64,000 bases of DNA from Oerskovia rustica. Lineage in GTDB: Bacteria > Actinomycetota > Actinomycetes > Actinomycetales > Cellulomonadaceae. The notes under the pieces were generated by a model. That model was not told the DNA's origin and did not search any database. It was given only the letters and a program-made list of their open reading frames with translations. Both the position numbers and the translations under genes were made by a program. This document shows positions 1 through 9,813 of this stretch, in pieces (within the stretch, counting starts at the first letter, position 1; each line of letters starts with the position of its first letter). The DNA lies in assembly GCF_014836555.1 (NCBI RefSeq), contig NZ_JACSQQ010000001.1, positions 48,970 through 112,969 of the forward strand, written 5' to 3'.

Positions 1-92
1 GGGGCCACGGTGCCCCGAGCGACCGGGAGGCGGCAGCCCCCGCCCTTCCCGCCCGGCCACGCAGGGCCCGAGCGGGAGCGGGAGCCGGGACC

Positions 93-608
93 TCAGGCCT
101 TCGGCGTGACGTACGGGATGCGGCCGCGGTCGACCGCACGGTAGTCGAGCAGCGCAGAGCCGATGACCCCGACGAGGAGCACCACGGCGAAGACGACGCG
201 GTCGTAGAACTCGTAGTTGCGCAGGACGGCCAGGACGATCCCGAGCAGGACGATCTTGACGAGCCAGCTGCCCAGCACGACGGCCGCCGTCGTCGTCGGG
301 GTCGAGCGCGCGGTACGCGCCATCGCCACGATCGTCGTGCCGGAGAACACCAGCGCGATCGCGACGCCCATGAGCGCACCCCAGACACCTGCGGTGCCGG
401 CCAGGAGCGCCCCCAGCCCCACGCCCAGGACCAGGAGCCCTCCGAGCAGCAGCAGGGTGTCGCGCAGCGCGGTCCGGAACACGGCGCTGACCGCGTCCCC
501 CACGGCGTCCGCCGAGACCTGCGCGGTGCTCGCGCCCGTGGGCTCCACCCCGCTCTGGCCCTGGTCGCTCGTCGGCTCGTCGGGAGTCTGCGGTGCGGGG
601 GTCGTCAT
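93..608 (-). CDS. AtpI-like membrane protein preceding the ATP synthase operon
   Basis: A 171-residue protein with a polar N-terminal stretch of about 45 residues and four hydrophobic segments (roughly 50-70, 75-95, 108-128, 136-155). Its ATG overlaps the stop of the WecA-like gene as ATGA, so it closes the rho-to-atp gene run; actinobacteria carry a small subunit-I-like protein exactly here, just before atpB, which would lie off the left edge. AtpI-family proteins assist assembly of the F0 c-ring. That role is inferred from topology and position, as no diagnostic motif is visible. The 92 bases to its left hold nothing I can identify. Confidence 0.75.
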   Translation of the reverse strand: MTTPAPQTPDEPTSDQGQSGVEPTGASTAQVSADAVGDAVSAVFRTALRDTLLLLGGLLVLGVGLGALLAGTAGVWGALMGVAIALVFSGTTIVAMARTARSTPTTTAAVVLGSWLVKIVLLGIVLAVLRNYEFYDRVVFAVVLLVGVIGSALLDYRAVDRGRIPYVTPKA

Positions 609-1864
609 CGGGAGTGTCCTTCGGGGTGGGCGCGGAACGGATCGGTCGGGGGTTCAGTGGTGGTCGGCGTCGACGCAGGCGCGACCGGCGAGGCCCCGCT
701 CGCCGCCGCGACGCGTCGGGGCGGGGGCGCGGACGGGATGCCCTCGGGCGCGGTGACCGCGTCGTCGTCGAGGAACCGACCACGGGTGCGCAGCGGGCCG
801 AGGGTGAGGATCGCCGCCACGACGACGGCAACGACCAGCCCGATCGCGACGTTCTCCGCGGGCCAGCGCACGAGCGCGACCGCGCCGAACGCGAAGACGG
901 CGGTCCACACGTACATGATGATGACCGCACGCCGGTGCGAGTGGCCGAGCGCCAGGAGCCGGTGGTGCAGGTGGAGCCGGTCCGGGTGGAAGGGCGACTT
1001 GCCCGTCCCGACCCGGCGCACCACGGCGAGGACCATGTCGAGCAGCGGGAGCAGGATGACCGCGAGCGGCAGCAGGATGGGGATGAGCTCGCGCTGTCGG
1101 CTCGGGTCCGAGGCCATGCCGGTGTCGATGCTCCCGGTGACCACGATCACCGCGGACGCGAGCACGAGCCCGAGCACCATGGAGCCGGAGTCGCCCATGA
1201 AGATCCGGGCGGGATGGAAGTTGTGGGGCAGGAACCCGAGACAGATGCCGACGAGGGCCGCCATGACCAGGGTCGCGAGGTTGGAGTAGTCGGTGGGGCT
1301 CGCGGCGACGGTCAGGCTGTAGGTGTAGACGAAGTAGGCGCTGCCGCCGATCGCGATGAGTCCTGCGGCCAGGCCGTCGAGCCCGTCCACGAAGTTCACG
1401 GCGTTCATCGCGACCACGATGACGAGCACCGTGACGATGAGCGAGAGCCGGGACGAGCCGATGACGAGCCCGTTGATGGGGAACGTCACGAGCTGCACGC
1501 CCTGCCACGCGACGAACAGCGCCGCGAGGACCTGACCGGCGAGCTTGGTCATCCAGTCCAGGTCCCAGATGTCGTCGGCGACGCCGAGGAGACAGACGAT
1601 GAGCGCCCCGCCGACGATCGCCCACGCCCGGTCGTCGATCGCGAAGACCCCGTCGAGGAAGGGCATCTGCGAGGCGAACGTCACCGCCACGACGAGCCCC
1701 GCGGTCATCGCGAGCCCGCCGAGGCGGGCCGTGGGGATGGTGTGCACGTCGCGGTCACGGACCGCGGTGATGGCCCCGGTCCTCGCGGCGACCCAGTACG
1801 CGAGCGGCGTGAGGAGGTAGGTGACCGCCGCTGCGATCAGCAGGACGAGCAGATAGACCCTCAC
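605..1864 (-). CDS. wecA: WecA/TagO-like undecaprenyl-phosphate sugar-1-phosphate transferase
   Basis: Integral membrane enzyme of the MraY/WecA family, which transfers HexNAc-1-phosphate from a UDP-sugar to undecaprenyl (decaprenyl) phosphate, the first membrane step of surface-glycan synthesis. About eleven hydrophobic segments; family signatures NAVNFVDGLDGLAAG, FMGDSGSMVLGL and the cytoplasmic histidine motif DRLHLHHRLLALGHS near the C-terminal third are all present. The 419-residue length includes a polar tail of about 50 residues. Start is a GTG sharing GTGA with the stop of the upstream tsaC gene; the protein begins VRVYLLVLL directly in its first membrane helix. Known order in Mycobacterium (rfe before atpB) supports the call; the sugar specificity cannot be read from sequence. 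Confidence 0.9.
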   Translation of the reverse strand: MRVYLLVLLIAAAVTYLLTPLAYWVAARTGAITAVRDRDVHTIPTARLGGLAMTAGLVVAVTFASQMPFLDGVFAIDDRAWAIVGGALIVCLLGVADDIWDLDWMTKLAGQVLAALFVAWQGVQLVTFPINGLVIGSSRLSLIVTVLVIVVAMNAVNFVDGLDGLAAGLIAIGGSAYFVYTYSLTVAASPTDYSNLATLVMAALVGICLGFLPHNFHPARIFMGDSGSMVLGLVLASAVIVVTGSIDTGMASDPSRQRELIPILLPLAVILLPLLDMVLAVVRRVGTGKSPFHPDRLHLHHRLLALGHSHRRAVIIMYVWTAVFAFGAVALVRWPAENVAIGLVVAVVVAAILTLGPLRTRGRFLDDDAVTAPEGIPSAPPPRRVAAASGASPVAPASTPTTTEPPTDPFRAHPEGHSR

Positions 1865-2610
1865 CCGCCGTTCGCCTCCGGGCCGCTCGCCGGCACGGTC
1901 TCGTCGGAGGGCGCGTCCTCGTCCGTCGGCAGGTCGCCGGTCCCGGCGACCTCGTCGGCGGGCTCCTCGCCGACCCCCAGGACCGGCGCGACCTCGCGGA
2001 GGCGCTCGAGCGACACCGCGCCCTCTCGCACGACCCGCAGGTGCGGCCCCGTCGCGTCGACGATGGTCGAGGCCACTCCCCCGGGCGCGGCGCCGCCGTC
2101 GAGGTAGACCGCGACCGAGTCCCTGAGCTGCACCTGGGCGTCGGCGACCTCGAGCGCGGCGGGCAGGCCCGTGGAGTTGGCGCTCGAGACCGCGAGCGGT
2201 CCCGTGCGGCGCAGCAGGGCGAGTGCGGCCGGGTGGTCGGGCATGCGCAGCGCGACGGTCCCGTGCGTCTCGCCGAGGTCCCACGCGAGCGAGGGCTGCG
2301 CGGTCAGGATGATGGTGAAGCCGCCGGGCCAGAACGCCTCGACGAGGGCGCGCGCGTCGTCGGGCACGTCGGTCGCGAGCCCGTCGAGTGTCCGCAGGTC
2401 GGGGACGAGGACGGGCGGCGGCATCTGCCGCCCGCGTCCCTTCGCGGCCAGGAGGGCCGTGACGGCCTCGGCGTCGAACGCGTCGGCCCCGATCCCGTAG
2501 ACCGTGTCGGTCGGCAGGACCACGAGGCCGCCTCGCGAGACGGCGTTCACCGCCTCGTCGATCGACGGTCCCCAGGTGTTCGGGTCGGTGACGGGGTGCA
2601 CAGAGCTCAC
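1861..2610 (-). CDS. tsaC: L-threonylcarbamoyladenylate synthase (TsaC/Sua5/YrdC)
   Basis: Makes threonylcarbamoyl-AMP from threonine, bicarbonate and ATP for the t6A37 modification of ANN-decoding tRNAs. YrdC fold over residues 15-205: the signature LPTDTVYGIG near residue 32, FWPGGFTIIL, RMPDHPAALALL and SSANSTGLPAA. The usual KGRP segment reads KGRGRQ here. After the domain comes an acidic tail of about 40 residues; it lacks a full Sua5 C-terminal domain, so it is the short TsaC form with an extension. GTG start, five bases after the prmC stop, and GTGA overlap with the next gene, so it is translationally coupled on both sides. Confidence 0.92.
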   Translation of the reverse strand: MSSVHPVTDPNTWGPSIDEAVNAVSRGGLVVLPTDTVYGIGADAFDAEAVTALLAAKGRGRQMPPPVLVPDLRTLDGLATDVPDDARALVEAFWPGGFTIILTAQPSLAWDLGETHGTVALRMPDHPAALALLRRTGPLAVSSANSTGLPAALEVADAQVQLRDSVAVYLDGGAAPGGVASTIVDATGPHLRVVREGAVSLERLREVAPVLGVGEEPADEVAGTGDLPTDEDAPSDETVPASGPEANGG

Positions 2611-2615
2611 GCTTC

Positions 2616-3632
2616 TCAGTCTTCCATGTCCGAAGGGTCCCCTGGTGCGGGGTCAGGCTCGCTCGTCGGGCGCGCGCGCCGGGCCACGACCATACGCGGT
2701 CTGCCCGTGAGGTCGTCGGCCGTCCGGATGTCCTCGAAGCCGCCGACCGCGGCGACCATGTCGCGCGCCGACCGCGCCTGCACCTCGGCGTGCTCCATGA
2801 CGTAGAGGCCGCCGGGGGCCAGGAGGCGGGCGGCGGCGCGGGTCACTCCGCGAGGCACCTCGAGGCCGTCCTCGCCGAGCCCGTAGAGCGCGACCTGGGG
2901 GTCGTGCAGCGCGACCTCGGGGTCGCGCGGGACCGCGTCGGGCGGCACGTACGGCGGGTTCGAGACGACGACGTCGCACGACCCGTCGAGCTCGGCGAGC
3001 GCGGTCCGCGCGTCCCCGCGCACCAGGTGCACGACGGCGCCGCTCGCCTCGCGCGTCCGGGTGACGTTGCGTTCTGCCCACGCGTGCGCGTCGCGGTCGA
3101 GCTCGACCGCGTGCACCCGGGCACCCGGGACCTCGGTCGCGACGGCCAGGGCGATCGCGCCAGACCCCGTGCACAGGTCCACGACGACCGGCCCCTCGGA
3201 GCCCCGGGCGACGCCGAGAGCCTCGTCGATCGCGACCTGCGCGACCTGCTCGGTCTCGGGACGCGGCACGAAGACGCCGGGTCCCACGACGAGGTCGAGG
3301 TGCCGGAAGGGGGCGGTCCCGACGAGGTGCTGGAGCGGCACGCGCTCGGCACGGGCGTCGAGCAGACGAGCGAGCTCGTCGAGCACGGCGCGCACGGTGC
3401 GGGCGGGCAGCAACGAGGACACGGGACGTCCCATGACCGCCGCCGAGACGACGCGCTCGCGCGGGACGCCCGCGGCGTGCGCGAGCAGCAGCTCGGCATC
3501 CACGCGGGGCGTGTCGATCCCGGCGCGACCCAGGCGGGCCGCCGCTTCGCGCACGAGGCGCGAGACGTCGTCGGGCAGGGCGTGGGTGGGGCCGTCACCG
3601 GACGACGACGGCGGGACCACGGGAGAGGTCAC
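2616..3632 (-). CDS. prmC: Peptide chain release factor N5-glutamine methyltransferase
   Basis: Methylates the glutamine of the GGQ loop of release factors using S-adenosylmethionine. An N-terminal helical domain (about 20-110) is followed by a Rossmann methyltransferase domain with [16 protein letters not shown] as SAM motif I and the catalytic NPPY motif in [14 protein letters not shown]. Length is 338 residues, somewhat longer than the usual 280-300 because of a low-complexity N-terminus and a charged tail. Its GTG start shares GTGA with the prfA stop, pairing the modifier with its substrate, as in many bacteria. Confidence 0.95.
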   Translation of the reverse strand: MTSPVVPPSSSGDGPTHALPDDVSRLVREAAARLGRAGIDTPRVDAELLLAHAAGVPRERVVSAAVMGRPVSSLLPARTVRAVLDELARLLDARAERVPLQHLVGTAPFRHLDLVVGPGVFVPRPETEQVAQVAIDEALGVARGSEGPVVVDLCTGSGAIALAVATEVPGARVHAVELDRDAHAWAERNVTRTREASGAVVHLVRGDARTALAELDGSCDVVVSNPPYVPPDAVPRDPEVALHDPQVALYGLGEDGLEVPRGVTRAAARLLAPGGLYVMEHAEVQARSARDMVAAVGGFEDIRTADDLTGRPRMVVARRARPTSEPDPAPGDPSDMED

Positions 3633-4729
3633 GACGCCGCGGCGGCGAGGCGGGCCGCCTCGTCGGCGTCGATGGCCGAACGGATCACGGGCTCCAGGTC
3701 GCCGTCGAGCACCTGGTCCAGGTTGTACGCCTTGTACCCGGTGCGGTGGTCCGCGATCCGGTTCTCCGGGTAGTTGTACGTCCGGATGCGCTCGGAGCGG
3801 TCGACCGTGCGCACCTGGGAGCGGCGCAGGTCGTTCGCAGCGGCGGCCTCCTCCTCCTGGCGTGCGGCCAGGAGCCGGGCACGCAGCACGCGCATGGCCT
3901 GCTCGCGGTTCTGGAGCTGGGACTTCTCGTTCTGCATCGAGACCGTGATGCCCGTGGGCAGGTGCGTGATGCGCACCGCGGAGTCTGTCGTGTTGACGGA
4001 CTGGCCGCCCGGGCCCGAGGACCGGTACACGTCGATGCGGAGCTCGTTCTGGTCGATCTCGATCTCGCCGGCGTCCTCGACCTCGGGGAACACGAGCACG
4101 CCCGCGGCCGAGGTGTGGATGCGGCCCTGCGACTCGGTCACGGGTACGCGCTGGACGCGGTGCACGCCACCCTCGTACTTGAGGTTGGCCCACACCCCAT
4201 CGGCAGGGTCCGAGGAGCCTGCTCGAGCCTTGACCGCGACCTGGACGTCCTTGTAGCCGCCGAGGTCGGAGTCCGTGGCCTCGATGACCTCGGTCTTCCA
4301 GCCCCGGCGCTCGGCGTAGCGCAGGTACATGCGCAGCAGGTCGCCCGCGAACAGGGCTGACTCCTCGCCGCCCTCGCCCGCCTTGATCTCGAGGATCACG
4401 TCGCGTCCGTCGTCGGGGTCGCGCGGCACGAGGACCCGGCGCAGCTTCTCGGTCGCGGCCGCGGCCGCCTCCTGGAGCGCGGGGAGCTCGGCGGCGAATT
4501 CTGCGGTGTCTTCCCCTGAGCCTTCGATCAGCTCGGCCGCGGCCTCGGCGTCGTCGGTCGCGTCCCGCCACGCGCGGTAGGCCGCGACGACCTGGCCCAG
4601 CTCGGCGTAGCGGCGCCCGAGCGTGCGCGCCCGACCGGCGTCCGCGTGGACCGCGGGGTCGGCGAGCAGCGTCTCGATCTCGGCGTGCTCGGCGAGCAGG
4701 TGTTCGACGGCGGCGAAGGACTCGGTCAC
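3629..4729 (-). CDS. prfA: Peptide chain release factor 1
   Basis: Reads UAA and UAG and releases the nascent chain. Of 366 residues (family usually about 360), it shows the peptidyl-transferase-centre motif [17 protein letters not shown] with GGQ, and a PVT tripeptide in [15 protein letters not shown], the anticodon-like element of RF1 rather than the SPF of RF2. I chose the GTG at 4729 ([12 protein letters not shown]) because the family alignment starts there; the open frame runs 44 codons further upstream but through the rpmE terminator region, without family similarity. Followed by prmC with a GTGA overlap. Confidence 0.96.
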   Translation of the reverse strand: MTESFAAVEHLLAEHAEIETLLADPAVHADAGRARTLGRRYAELGQVVAAYRAWRDATDDAEAAAELIEGSGEDTAEFAAELPALQEAAAAATEKLRRVLVPRDPDDGRDVILEIKAGEGGEESALFAGDLLRMYLRYAERRGWKTEVIEATDSDLGGYKDVQVAVKARAGSSDPADGVWANLKYEGGVHRVQRVPVTESQGRIHTSAAGVLVFPEVEDAGEIEIDQNELRIDVYRSSGPGGQSVNTTDSAVRITHLPTGITVSMQNEKSQLQNREQAMRVLRARLLAARQEEEAAAANDLRRSQVRTVDRSERIRTYNYPENRIADHRTGYKAYNLDQVLDGDLEPVIRSAIDADEAARLAAAAS

Positions 4730-4840
4730 GAGGGTGTCCTGACGAGAGGGGTGGGTGGCGGGGGCTGTGCGGCTGATGACGGCTGGTCGCGGCTCGGCGC
4801 AGTGCCGCACGATGCGGCGCGCTCTCGCCGGAAAAGACGA

Positions 4841-4909
4841 CAGCGCCGGTGGAGCGGGCACGCCGCCTGCCCCTGGAGAGGTTGACGGACGCCCGGACCA
4901 CCGGCGCTG
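4841..4909 (-). terminator. Terminator after rpmE
   Basis: Twelve-base perfect inverted repeat (4841-4852 with 4898-4909, arms CAGCGCCGGTGG and its complement) separated by 45 bases. Read on the minus strand the closing arm is followed by TCGTCTTTTCC, a short T-run, 9 bases after the rpmE stop. The long loop makes it less certain than a compact hairpin. Confidence 0.6.
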
Positions 4910-4917
4910 GAGAGTCG

Positions 4918-5136
4918 CTACTTGTCGGCGGCCTTCTTGCCGTAACGAGCCTCGAAGCGGGCCACGCGGCCACCGGTGTCGAGGATCTTCTGCTTGCCCG
5001 TGTAGAACGGGTGGCAGGCCGAGCAGACGTCGGACGAGATGCGCCCGGACTTCTCGGTGCTGCGCGTGACGAACGTGGAACCGCAGGTGCAGGTCACCTC
5101 GGTCACGACGTACTCGGGGTGGATATCAGCCTTCAC
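4918..5136 (-). CDS. rpmE: Ribosomal protein bL31, zinc-binding form
   Basis: 72-residue large-subunit protein beginning [18 protein letters not shown]. Four cysteines at 16, 18, 38 and 41 (CTC and CSAC) form the zinc site of the C-plus type, so this is the zinc-replete L31; the cysteine-less, Zur-controlled paralogue is not in this window. The GTG at 5136 is chosen because it matches the conserved bL31 start and sits behind GAGGAG. It lies between rho and prfA, the same order as in Mycobacterium. Confidence 0.97.
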   Translation of the reverse strand: MKADIHPEYVVTEVTCTCGSTFVTRSTEKSGRISSDVCSACHPFYTGKQKILDTGGRVARFEARYGKKAADK

Positions 5137-5246
5137 AGGACTCTCCTCAATGGGGTGCCCCCGGGTCGTCTGCGGACAGCAGCCGTGAACCGGGAACGGG
5201 GAAACCAACAGGACATTGTGCCAGACGGGTCCGGCACACGGAAAAT

Positions 5247-5281
5247 CCGTGGGCCGCTCTCTCGGGGCGAGCGGCCCACGG
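5247..5281 (-). terminator. Intrinsic terminator after rho
   Basis: Perfect 13-bp stem (5247-5259 with 5269-5281, arm CCGTGGGCCGCTC) with a 9-base loop, four bases past the rho stop on the minus strand and followed by ATTTTCC. It separates rho from rpmE transcription. Confidence 0.8.
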
Positions 5282-5285
5282 GGGA

Positions 5286-7349
5286 TCAGACGGCGCGTCC
5301 GACCTCTTCGTCGTTGTTGATGCCGCCAGGTGTGGTCTTCTGCACCTGGAGCAGGAACTCGACGTTGGACTTCGTCTCCTTGAGCTTGCCGAGCAGCAGC
5401 TCGATGGCCTGCTGCTGGTCGAGCGCACCCATCACGCGGCGCAGCTTGTAGACGATGCGGAGCTCGTCCTGCGGCATGAGGATCTCCTCGCGGCGCGTAC
5501 CGGACGCGTTGACGTCCACGGCCGGGAAGATGCGCTTGTCCGCGAGCGAGCGGGAGAGCCGGAGCTCCATGTTCCCGGTGCCCTTGAACTCCTCGAAGAT
5601 GACCTCGTCCATCTTGGAGCCGGTCTCGACGAGCGCCGAGGCGAGGATCGTGAGCGACCCGCCGTTCTCGATGTTGCGCGCCGCGCCGAAGAAGCGCTTG
5701 GGCGGGTAGAGCGCCGAGGCGTCGACACCACCGGACAGGATGCGCCCGGACGCCGGGGCCGCGAGGTTGTACGCACGCGACAGTCGCGTGAGCGAGTCGA
5801 GCAGCACGACGACGTCCTGGCCCAGCTCCACGAGACGCTTGGCGCGCTCGATCGCGAGCTCGGCGACGATCGTGTGGTCGGAGGCCGGACGGTCGAACGT
5901 CGAGGCGATGACCTCGCCCTTGACGGTGCGCTCCATGTCCGTGACCTCTTCAGGTCGCTCGTCCACGAGCACGACCATGAGGTGGACCTCAGGGTTGTTC
6001 GTCGTGATCGCGTTCGCGATCTGCTGCATGATGATCGTCTTGCCCGCCTTGGGCGGGGCGACGATCAGACCACGCTGGCCCTTGCCGATCGGGGCGACGA
6101 TGTCGATCACGCGCGGCGTGAGACGACCGACCTCGCCCGTCTCCAGGCGCAGACGCTCCTGCGGGTAGAGCGGGGTCAGCTTGTTGAACTCGGCACGGTT
6201 GCGGGCGGCCTCGGGAGACATGCCGTTGACCGAGTCGAGCCGGACCAGCGCGTTGAACTTCTGGTTGCGCGGTCCGGTCTGCTGGAACGACTCCCCGTCG
6301 CGGGGCTGACGCACCGCGCCGACGATCGCGTCACCGCGACGCAGGCCCGACTTCTTGACCTGGCCGAGCGAGACGTAGACGTCGTTCGGACCGGGCAGGT
6401 AACCGCTGGTCCGCACGAACGCGTACTGGTCGAGCACGTCGAGGATGCCGGCCACGGGCAGCAGCACGTCGTCCTCGGACACCTCGATCTCGTCGAGGCC
6501 CACGACGTCGATGTTCCCGCCACGGGTGCGGCCGCGCTTGCGGTCCCGGTCGCGGTTGCGGTCGCGCCCACGACGGCGGCGTCCGCCGCGCTCGTCGTAC
6601 TCGTCCGCCTGACGGTTGCCCTGACCCTGCTGGTCGCGCTGGCCGCCCTGCTGGTTGCCCTGGCCCTGCTGGCGCTGGCCGCCCTGGCGCTCCTGCTGGC
6701 CGTTCTGGCGCTCGCCCTGGCCCTGCTGGTCGCGCTGCTCGCGCTGGCGCTCCTGGCGTCCGGTGCCCGCTCCGGCGGCCTCGGGAGCCGACTCACGAGC
6801 GGTCTCGCCCTCGCCGCCGCGCGGGGCGCCGGCGCCCCGTCCGGCGCGACGCGAACCGCGCTCGGGAGCCGTGCCCGTCACCAGGCCCACGGCGGCGGCC
6901 GCACGAGCGGCACGCTCGTCCGGGGTCTCTCCCCCGGCAGCACGGTCGGCGTCGACGCGCGCGACGCGGCTGCCCTGCTCCAGGAGCGGGGCGACGATGT
7001 CGGCGGCCTGGTCGGCGCGCGCGGCACGCTGGCCCCGCTCGCGGCGGGGGCGCTCGGTGCGCTCGACGTTCTCGGTCGCCGTGCGCACGGGGACCTCGAC
7101 GGCCGGCTGCACGACGACCTTCTCGGTCTGGGTGTCCTTCTCCGGCGCGCGACGCGCGGCGGCGGACGCCCCGGCGGTGCGCTCGGGAGCGCTCTTCTCG
7201 CCGGAGGTGGAACGGATGACGTCGACAAGATCGCTCTTGCGCATCTTGGACGTGCCCTTCACACCGAGCTGCGAGGCGAGTGCCTGCAGCTCGGGGAGGC
7301 GCAGCGTCGAGAGTGCGCCTGCACGGGCGGTGTCGGTGGTGTCTGTCAC
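5286..7349 (-). CDS. rho: Transcription termination factor Rho
   Basis: Hexameric RNA helicase that ends transcripts. The N-terminus (about 1-50) is the Rho_N helical domain ([18 protein letters not shown]); then a very long inserted region to about residue 285, alanine-, arginine- and finally glutamine/glycine/arginine-rich; then the cold-shock RNA-binding fold ([20 protein letters not shown]) and the ATPase core with [21 protein letters not shown] as Walker A and [16 protein letters not shown] as Walker B. At 687 residues it is much longer than the E. coli protein (419), which is usual for actinobacteria. GTG start behind GAGGGGAAGGG. It has a long untranslated leader. Confidence 0.97.
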   Translation of the reverse strand: MTDTTDTARAGALSTLRLPELQALASQLGVKGTSKMRKSDLVDVIRSTSGEKSAPERTAGASAAARRAPEKDTQTEKVVVQPAVEVPVRTATENVERTERPRRERGQRAARADQAADIVAPLLEQGSRVARVDADRAAGGETPDERAARAAAAVGLVTGTAPERGSRRAGRGAGAPRGGEGETARESAPEAAGAGTGRQERQREQRDQQGQGERQNGQQERQGGQRQQGQGNQQGGQRDQQGQGNRQADEYDERGGRRRRGRDRNRDRDRKRGRTRGGNIDVVGLDEIEVSEDDVLLPVAGILDVLDQYAFVRTSGYLPGPNDVYVSLGQVKKSGLRRGDAIVGAVRQPRDGESFQQTGPRNQKFNALVRLDSVNGMSPEAARNRAEFNKLTPLYPQERLRLETGEVGRLTPRVIDIVAPIGKGQRGLIVAPPKAGKTIIMQQIANAITTNNPEVHLMVVLVDERPEEVTDMERTVKGEVIASTFDRPASDHTIVAELAIERAKRLVELGQDVVVLLDSLTRLSRAYNLAAPASGRILSGGVDASALYPPKRFFGAARNIENGGSLTILASALVETGSKMDEVIFEEFKGTGNMELRLSRSLADKRIFPAVDVNASGTRREEILMPQDELRIVYKLRRVMGALDQQQAIELLLGKLKETKSNVEFLLQVQKTTPGGINNDEEVGRAV

Positions 7350-7675
7350 GAAGGACCCTTCCCCTCGTTTGCGCCCACTTGCTCTGTGCGAGGGGTGGGC
7401 CGCGGGTGATCGACGCTCGGCACGTGACGGCCGGAACGCAGTGGAACCACGCGTCAGTGGTACGACGACGTCAGCTGACGTGGGCTGGATTGCCTTCTCG
7501 CGGGGTATGAGGCGCAGTCAGTGGTTGCTCTGCCGATGCCCGGGGACTCGGCGGAGATTCGTCGAGGAATCACCGAGGCATCATCACGAACCTGCGAAGG
7601 CTCAATGGATTCTACCATCCGTAGCCCCCCGCAGGACCAGTCCCCCCAGGGGCTGCGCCAGGGGGCGACGTCCGG
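7350..7675 (-). promoter_or_regulatory. Gene-free leader region upstream of rho
   Basis: 326 bases between the thrB stop and the rho start. A TAGAAT hexamer on the minus strand (7613 to 7608) is a plausible -10, but I see no good -35 at 16-18 bases. From there the leader would be about 250 bases. It contains the rho ribosome-binding site next to the start and no long open frame. Rho genes often control their own expression through the leader; that is an inference here. Confidence 0.4.
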
Positions 7676-8653
7676 TCAGCGCACCTGTCGCGGGGACGGT
7701 TCCGGGAGGCCCGTCGAGCCCAGGACGCGCTCCGAACGCACGCCTCCCTGGTCGATGCCCGGACGGTACGCGCGCCACTGGTCCGAACCGTGCAGCAGGT
7801 CGCGCAGCACGGCGTCGGCCTGGTCACGTTCGTCGACGCTCCCCAGCAGCAGGACCGTGGGGCCCGCACCCGAGATCGTCGCTGCCAGACCGTCGGCACG
7901 CAGCGCGCGCACGAGCTCCCACGACGCGGACATGACCCCCGCGCGATACTCCTGGTGGAGCCGGTCCTCGGTCGCGTCGAACAGGTGCTGCGGCGAACGG
8001 GTCAGCGCCTCGACGAGCAGCGCTGCACGCCCCGCGTTGAGCGCGGCGTCGGCGTGCGGCACGGTCTCCGGCAGGACGCCGCGAGCACGGCTCGTCGCGA
8101 GCCGGACGGTGGGGACCAGCACGGTCGCCTCGATGTCCGGGTGGACCTCGAGGCGCACCGCGTGCGCCCCCTCGTCACCCTCGACCGTGCTCGTCCACGC
8201 GATCGTCGCGCCCCCGTAGATCGCGGGAGCGGCGTTGTCGGGGTGCCCCTCGAACTCGGTCGCGAGCTGCAGGACCGTCGCGTCGTCCAGGGCCGCGGGG
8301 TCCGCGACCAGGGCGCGCGCGGCGACGATCCCCGCCACCACCGCAGCGGCCGAGGATCCGAGACCCCGGCCGTGCGGGATCGCGTTGGTCGCCGTCAGGT
8401 GCAGCCCCGTCTGGGGCGCGCCGACCAGGTCGAGGGCCGCGCGCAGGGCGCGCACGACCAGGTGCCGCTCGTCGCCGGGGACCTCACCGGCCCCCTCCCC
8501 CTCGACGTCGACGACCACGTCGCCGTTGCCGAGCGCGCGCACCTCGAGCACGTCGTAGCGCGCGAGGGCCAGCCCCATGGCGTCGAAGCCCGGGCCGAGG
8601 TTCGCGCTCGTCGCGGGCACACGCACGCGCACATGGTCGGCTCCGAGCTGCAT
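7676..8653 (-). CDS. thrB: Homoserine kinase
   Basis: GHMP-family kinase phosphorylating L-homoserine with ATP, the step before threonine synthase. 325 residues; VRVPATSANLGPGFDAMGLAL at the N-terminus holds the substrate-binding start of the family, and IPHGRGLGSSAAAVVAGI is the GHMP ATP-binding motif near residue 95. A C-terminal GHMP segment (TISGAGPTVLLLG) is intact. ATG start. It lies 56 bases after thrC, so hom, thrC and thrB form one threonine operon on the minus strand; lysA and argS sit upstream. Confidence 0.95.
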   Translation of the reverse strand: MQLGADHVRVRVPATSANLGPGFDAMGLALARYDVLEVRALGNGDVVVDVEGEGAGEVPGDERHLVVRALRAALDLVGAPQTGLHLTATNAIPHGRGLGSSAAAVVAGIVAARALVADPAALDDATVLQLATEFEGHPDNAAPAIYGGATIAWTSTVEGDEGAHAVRLEVHPDIEATVLVPTVRLATSRARGVLPETVPHADAALNAGRAALLVEALTRSPQHLFDATEDRLHQEYRAGVMSASWELVRALRADGLAATISGAGPTVLLLGSVDERDQADAVLRDLLHGSDQWRAYRPGIDQGGVRSERVLGSTGLPEPSPRQVR

Positions 8654-8709
8654 CTCGCGGGACCTCTCTTCGGGGAGCTACGGGGAGTTCGGGGACGGAC
8701 GGCGAGCGC

Positions 8710-9813
8710 TCAGCCGAGCTGGAGCGCGTCGGCGATCGAGACGACGTCGGCGCTGACCCGGATCGGCGTCACGTCGGCTCCGTCGAGCGTCTTGAGAGCC
8801 CACTGCGGGTCCTTGAGCCCGTGGCCCGTGACCGTGACGACGATGCGCGCGCCCGCGGGCACGAGACCGCGCTCGGCCCGCGAGAGGATTCCCGCGACAC
8901 CGGCCGCCGAGCCGGGCTCGACGAACACCCCGGCCTCGGCCGACAGGATGCGGTGCGCCGCGAGGATCTGCTCGTCGGTCACGGCCTCGATGACGCCGCC
9001 CGACTCGTCGCGCGCGGCCTCGGCCTGCGCCCAGGACGCGGGGTTGCCGATGCGGATCGCGGTCGCGATGGTCTCGGGGTGCGTGATGGGGTGGCCCGCG
9101 ACGATCGGGGCGGCACCGGCAGCCTGGAAGCCCCACATGATCGGGGTCCGCGTCGAGACCGCGGGCAGGTGCGCGCCCGGGGCGTCGGGGTCGCCGAGGC
9201 CCGCGTACTCGCGGAAGCCCTTCCAGTACGCGGTGATGTTGCCCGCGTTGCCCACGGGCAGAGCGTGGATGTCCGGGGCGTCGCCCAGCGCGTCGACGAT
9301 CTCGAACGCACCGGTCTTCTGACCCTCGATGCGGTCAGGGTTGACCGAGTTCACGAGCTCGACCGGGTACGCCTCGGCGAGCTTGCGGGCCGCGACCAGG
9401 CAGTCGTCGAAGTTGCCGTCGACCTGGAGCAGCTTGGCGCCGTGCGCGATCGCCTGGCTCAGCTTGCCCATCGCGATCTTGCCGTCCGGGACCAGGACGG
9501 CGCACACCATGCCGGCCTTGGTCGCGTACGCGGCGGCCGAGGCCGACGTGTTGCCCGTCGAGGCGCACACCACGGCCTTCGACCCGCGGCCCGCGGCCGA
9601 GGAGATCGCGGCGGTCATGCCGCGGTCCTTGAAGGACGCGGTCGGGTTCATGCCCTCGACCTTGAGGAAGACCTGCGCCCCGGTCCGGGCCGAGAGCGCG
9701 GGCGCCTCGACGAGCGGCGTGCCGCCCTCGCCGAGCGTCACGATGCGCTCGGTGACGTGGGCGGGCATGCGGTCGGCGTACTCGGCGATGATGCCTCGCC
9801 ACTGGTGGGCCAT
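8710..9813 (-). CDS. thrC: Threonine synthase
   Basis: PLP enzyme converting O-phosphohomoserine to threonine. 367 residues, the compact actinobacterial form. The PLP lysine is K62 in [11 protein letters not shown]; the phosphate-binding loop is [14 protein letters not shown]. The start ATG overlaps the hom stop by one base (TGATG), which fixes the start at [14 protein letters not shown] and couples translation to Hom. Confidence 0.95.
   Translation of the reverse strand: MAHQWRGIIAEYADRMPAHVTERIVTLGEGGTPLVEAPALSARTGAQVFLKVEGMNPTASFKDRGMTAAISSAAGRGSKAVVCASTGNTSASAAAYATKAGMVCAVLVPDGKIAMGKLSQAIAHGAKLLQVDGNFDDCLVAARKLAEAYPVELVNSVNPDRIEGQKTGAFEIVDALGDAPDIHALPVGNAGNITAYWKGFREYAGLGDPDAPGAHLPAVSTRTPIMWGFQAAGAAPIVAGHPITHPETIATAIRIGNPASWAQAEAARDESGGVIEAVTDEQILAAHRILSAEAGVFVEPGSAAGVAGILSRAERGLVPAGARIVVTVTGHGLKDPQWALKTLDGADVTPIRVSADVVSIADALQLG

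Noticed and set aside
6590-6770. Tandem-like CTGCTGGCC repeats
   Set aside because: They are coding for the Gln/Gly/Arg tract of Rho, not a separate repeat element.
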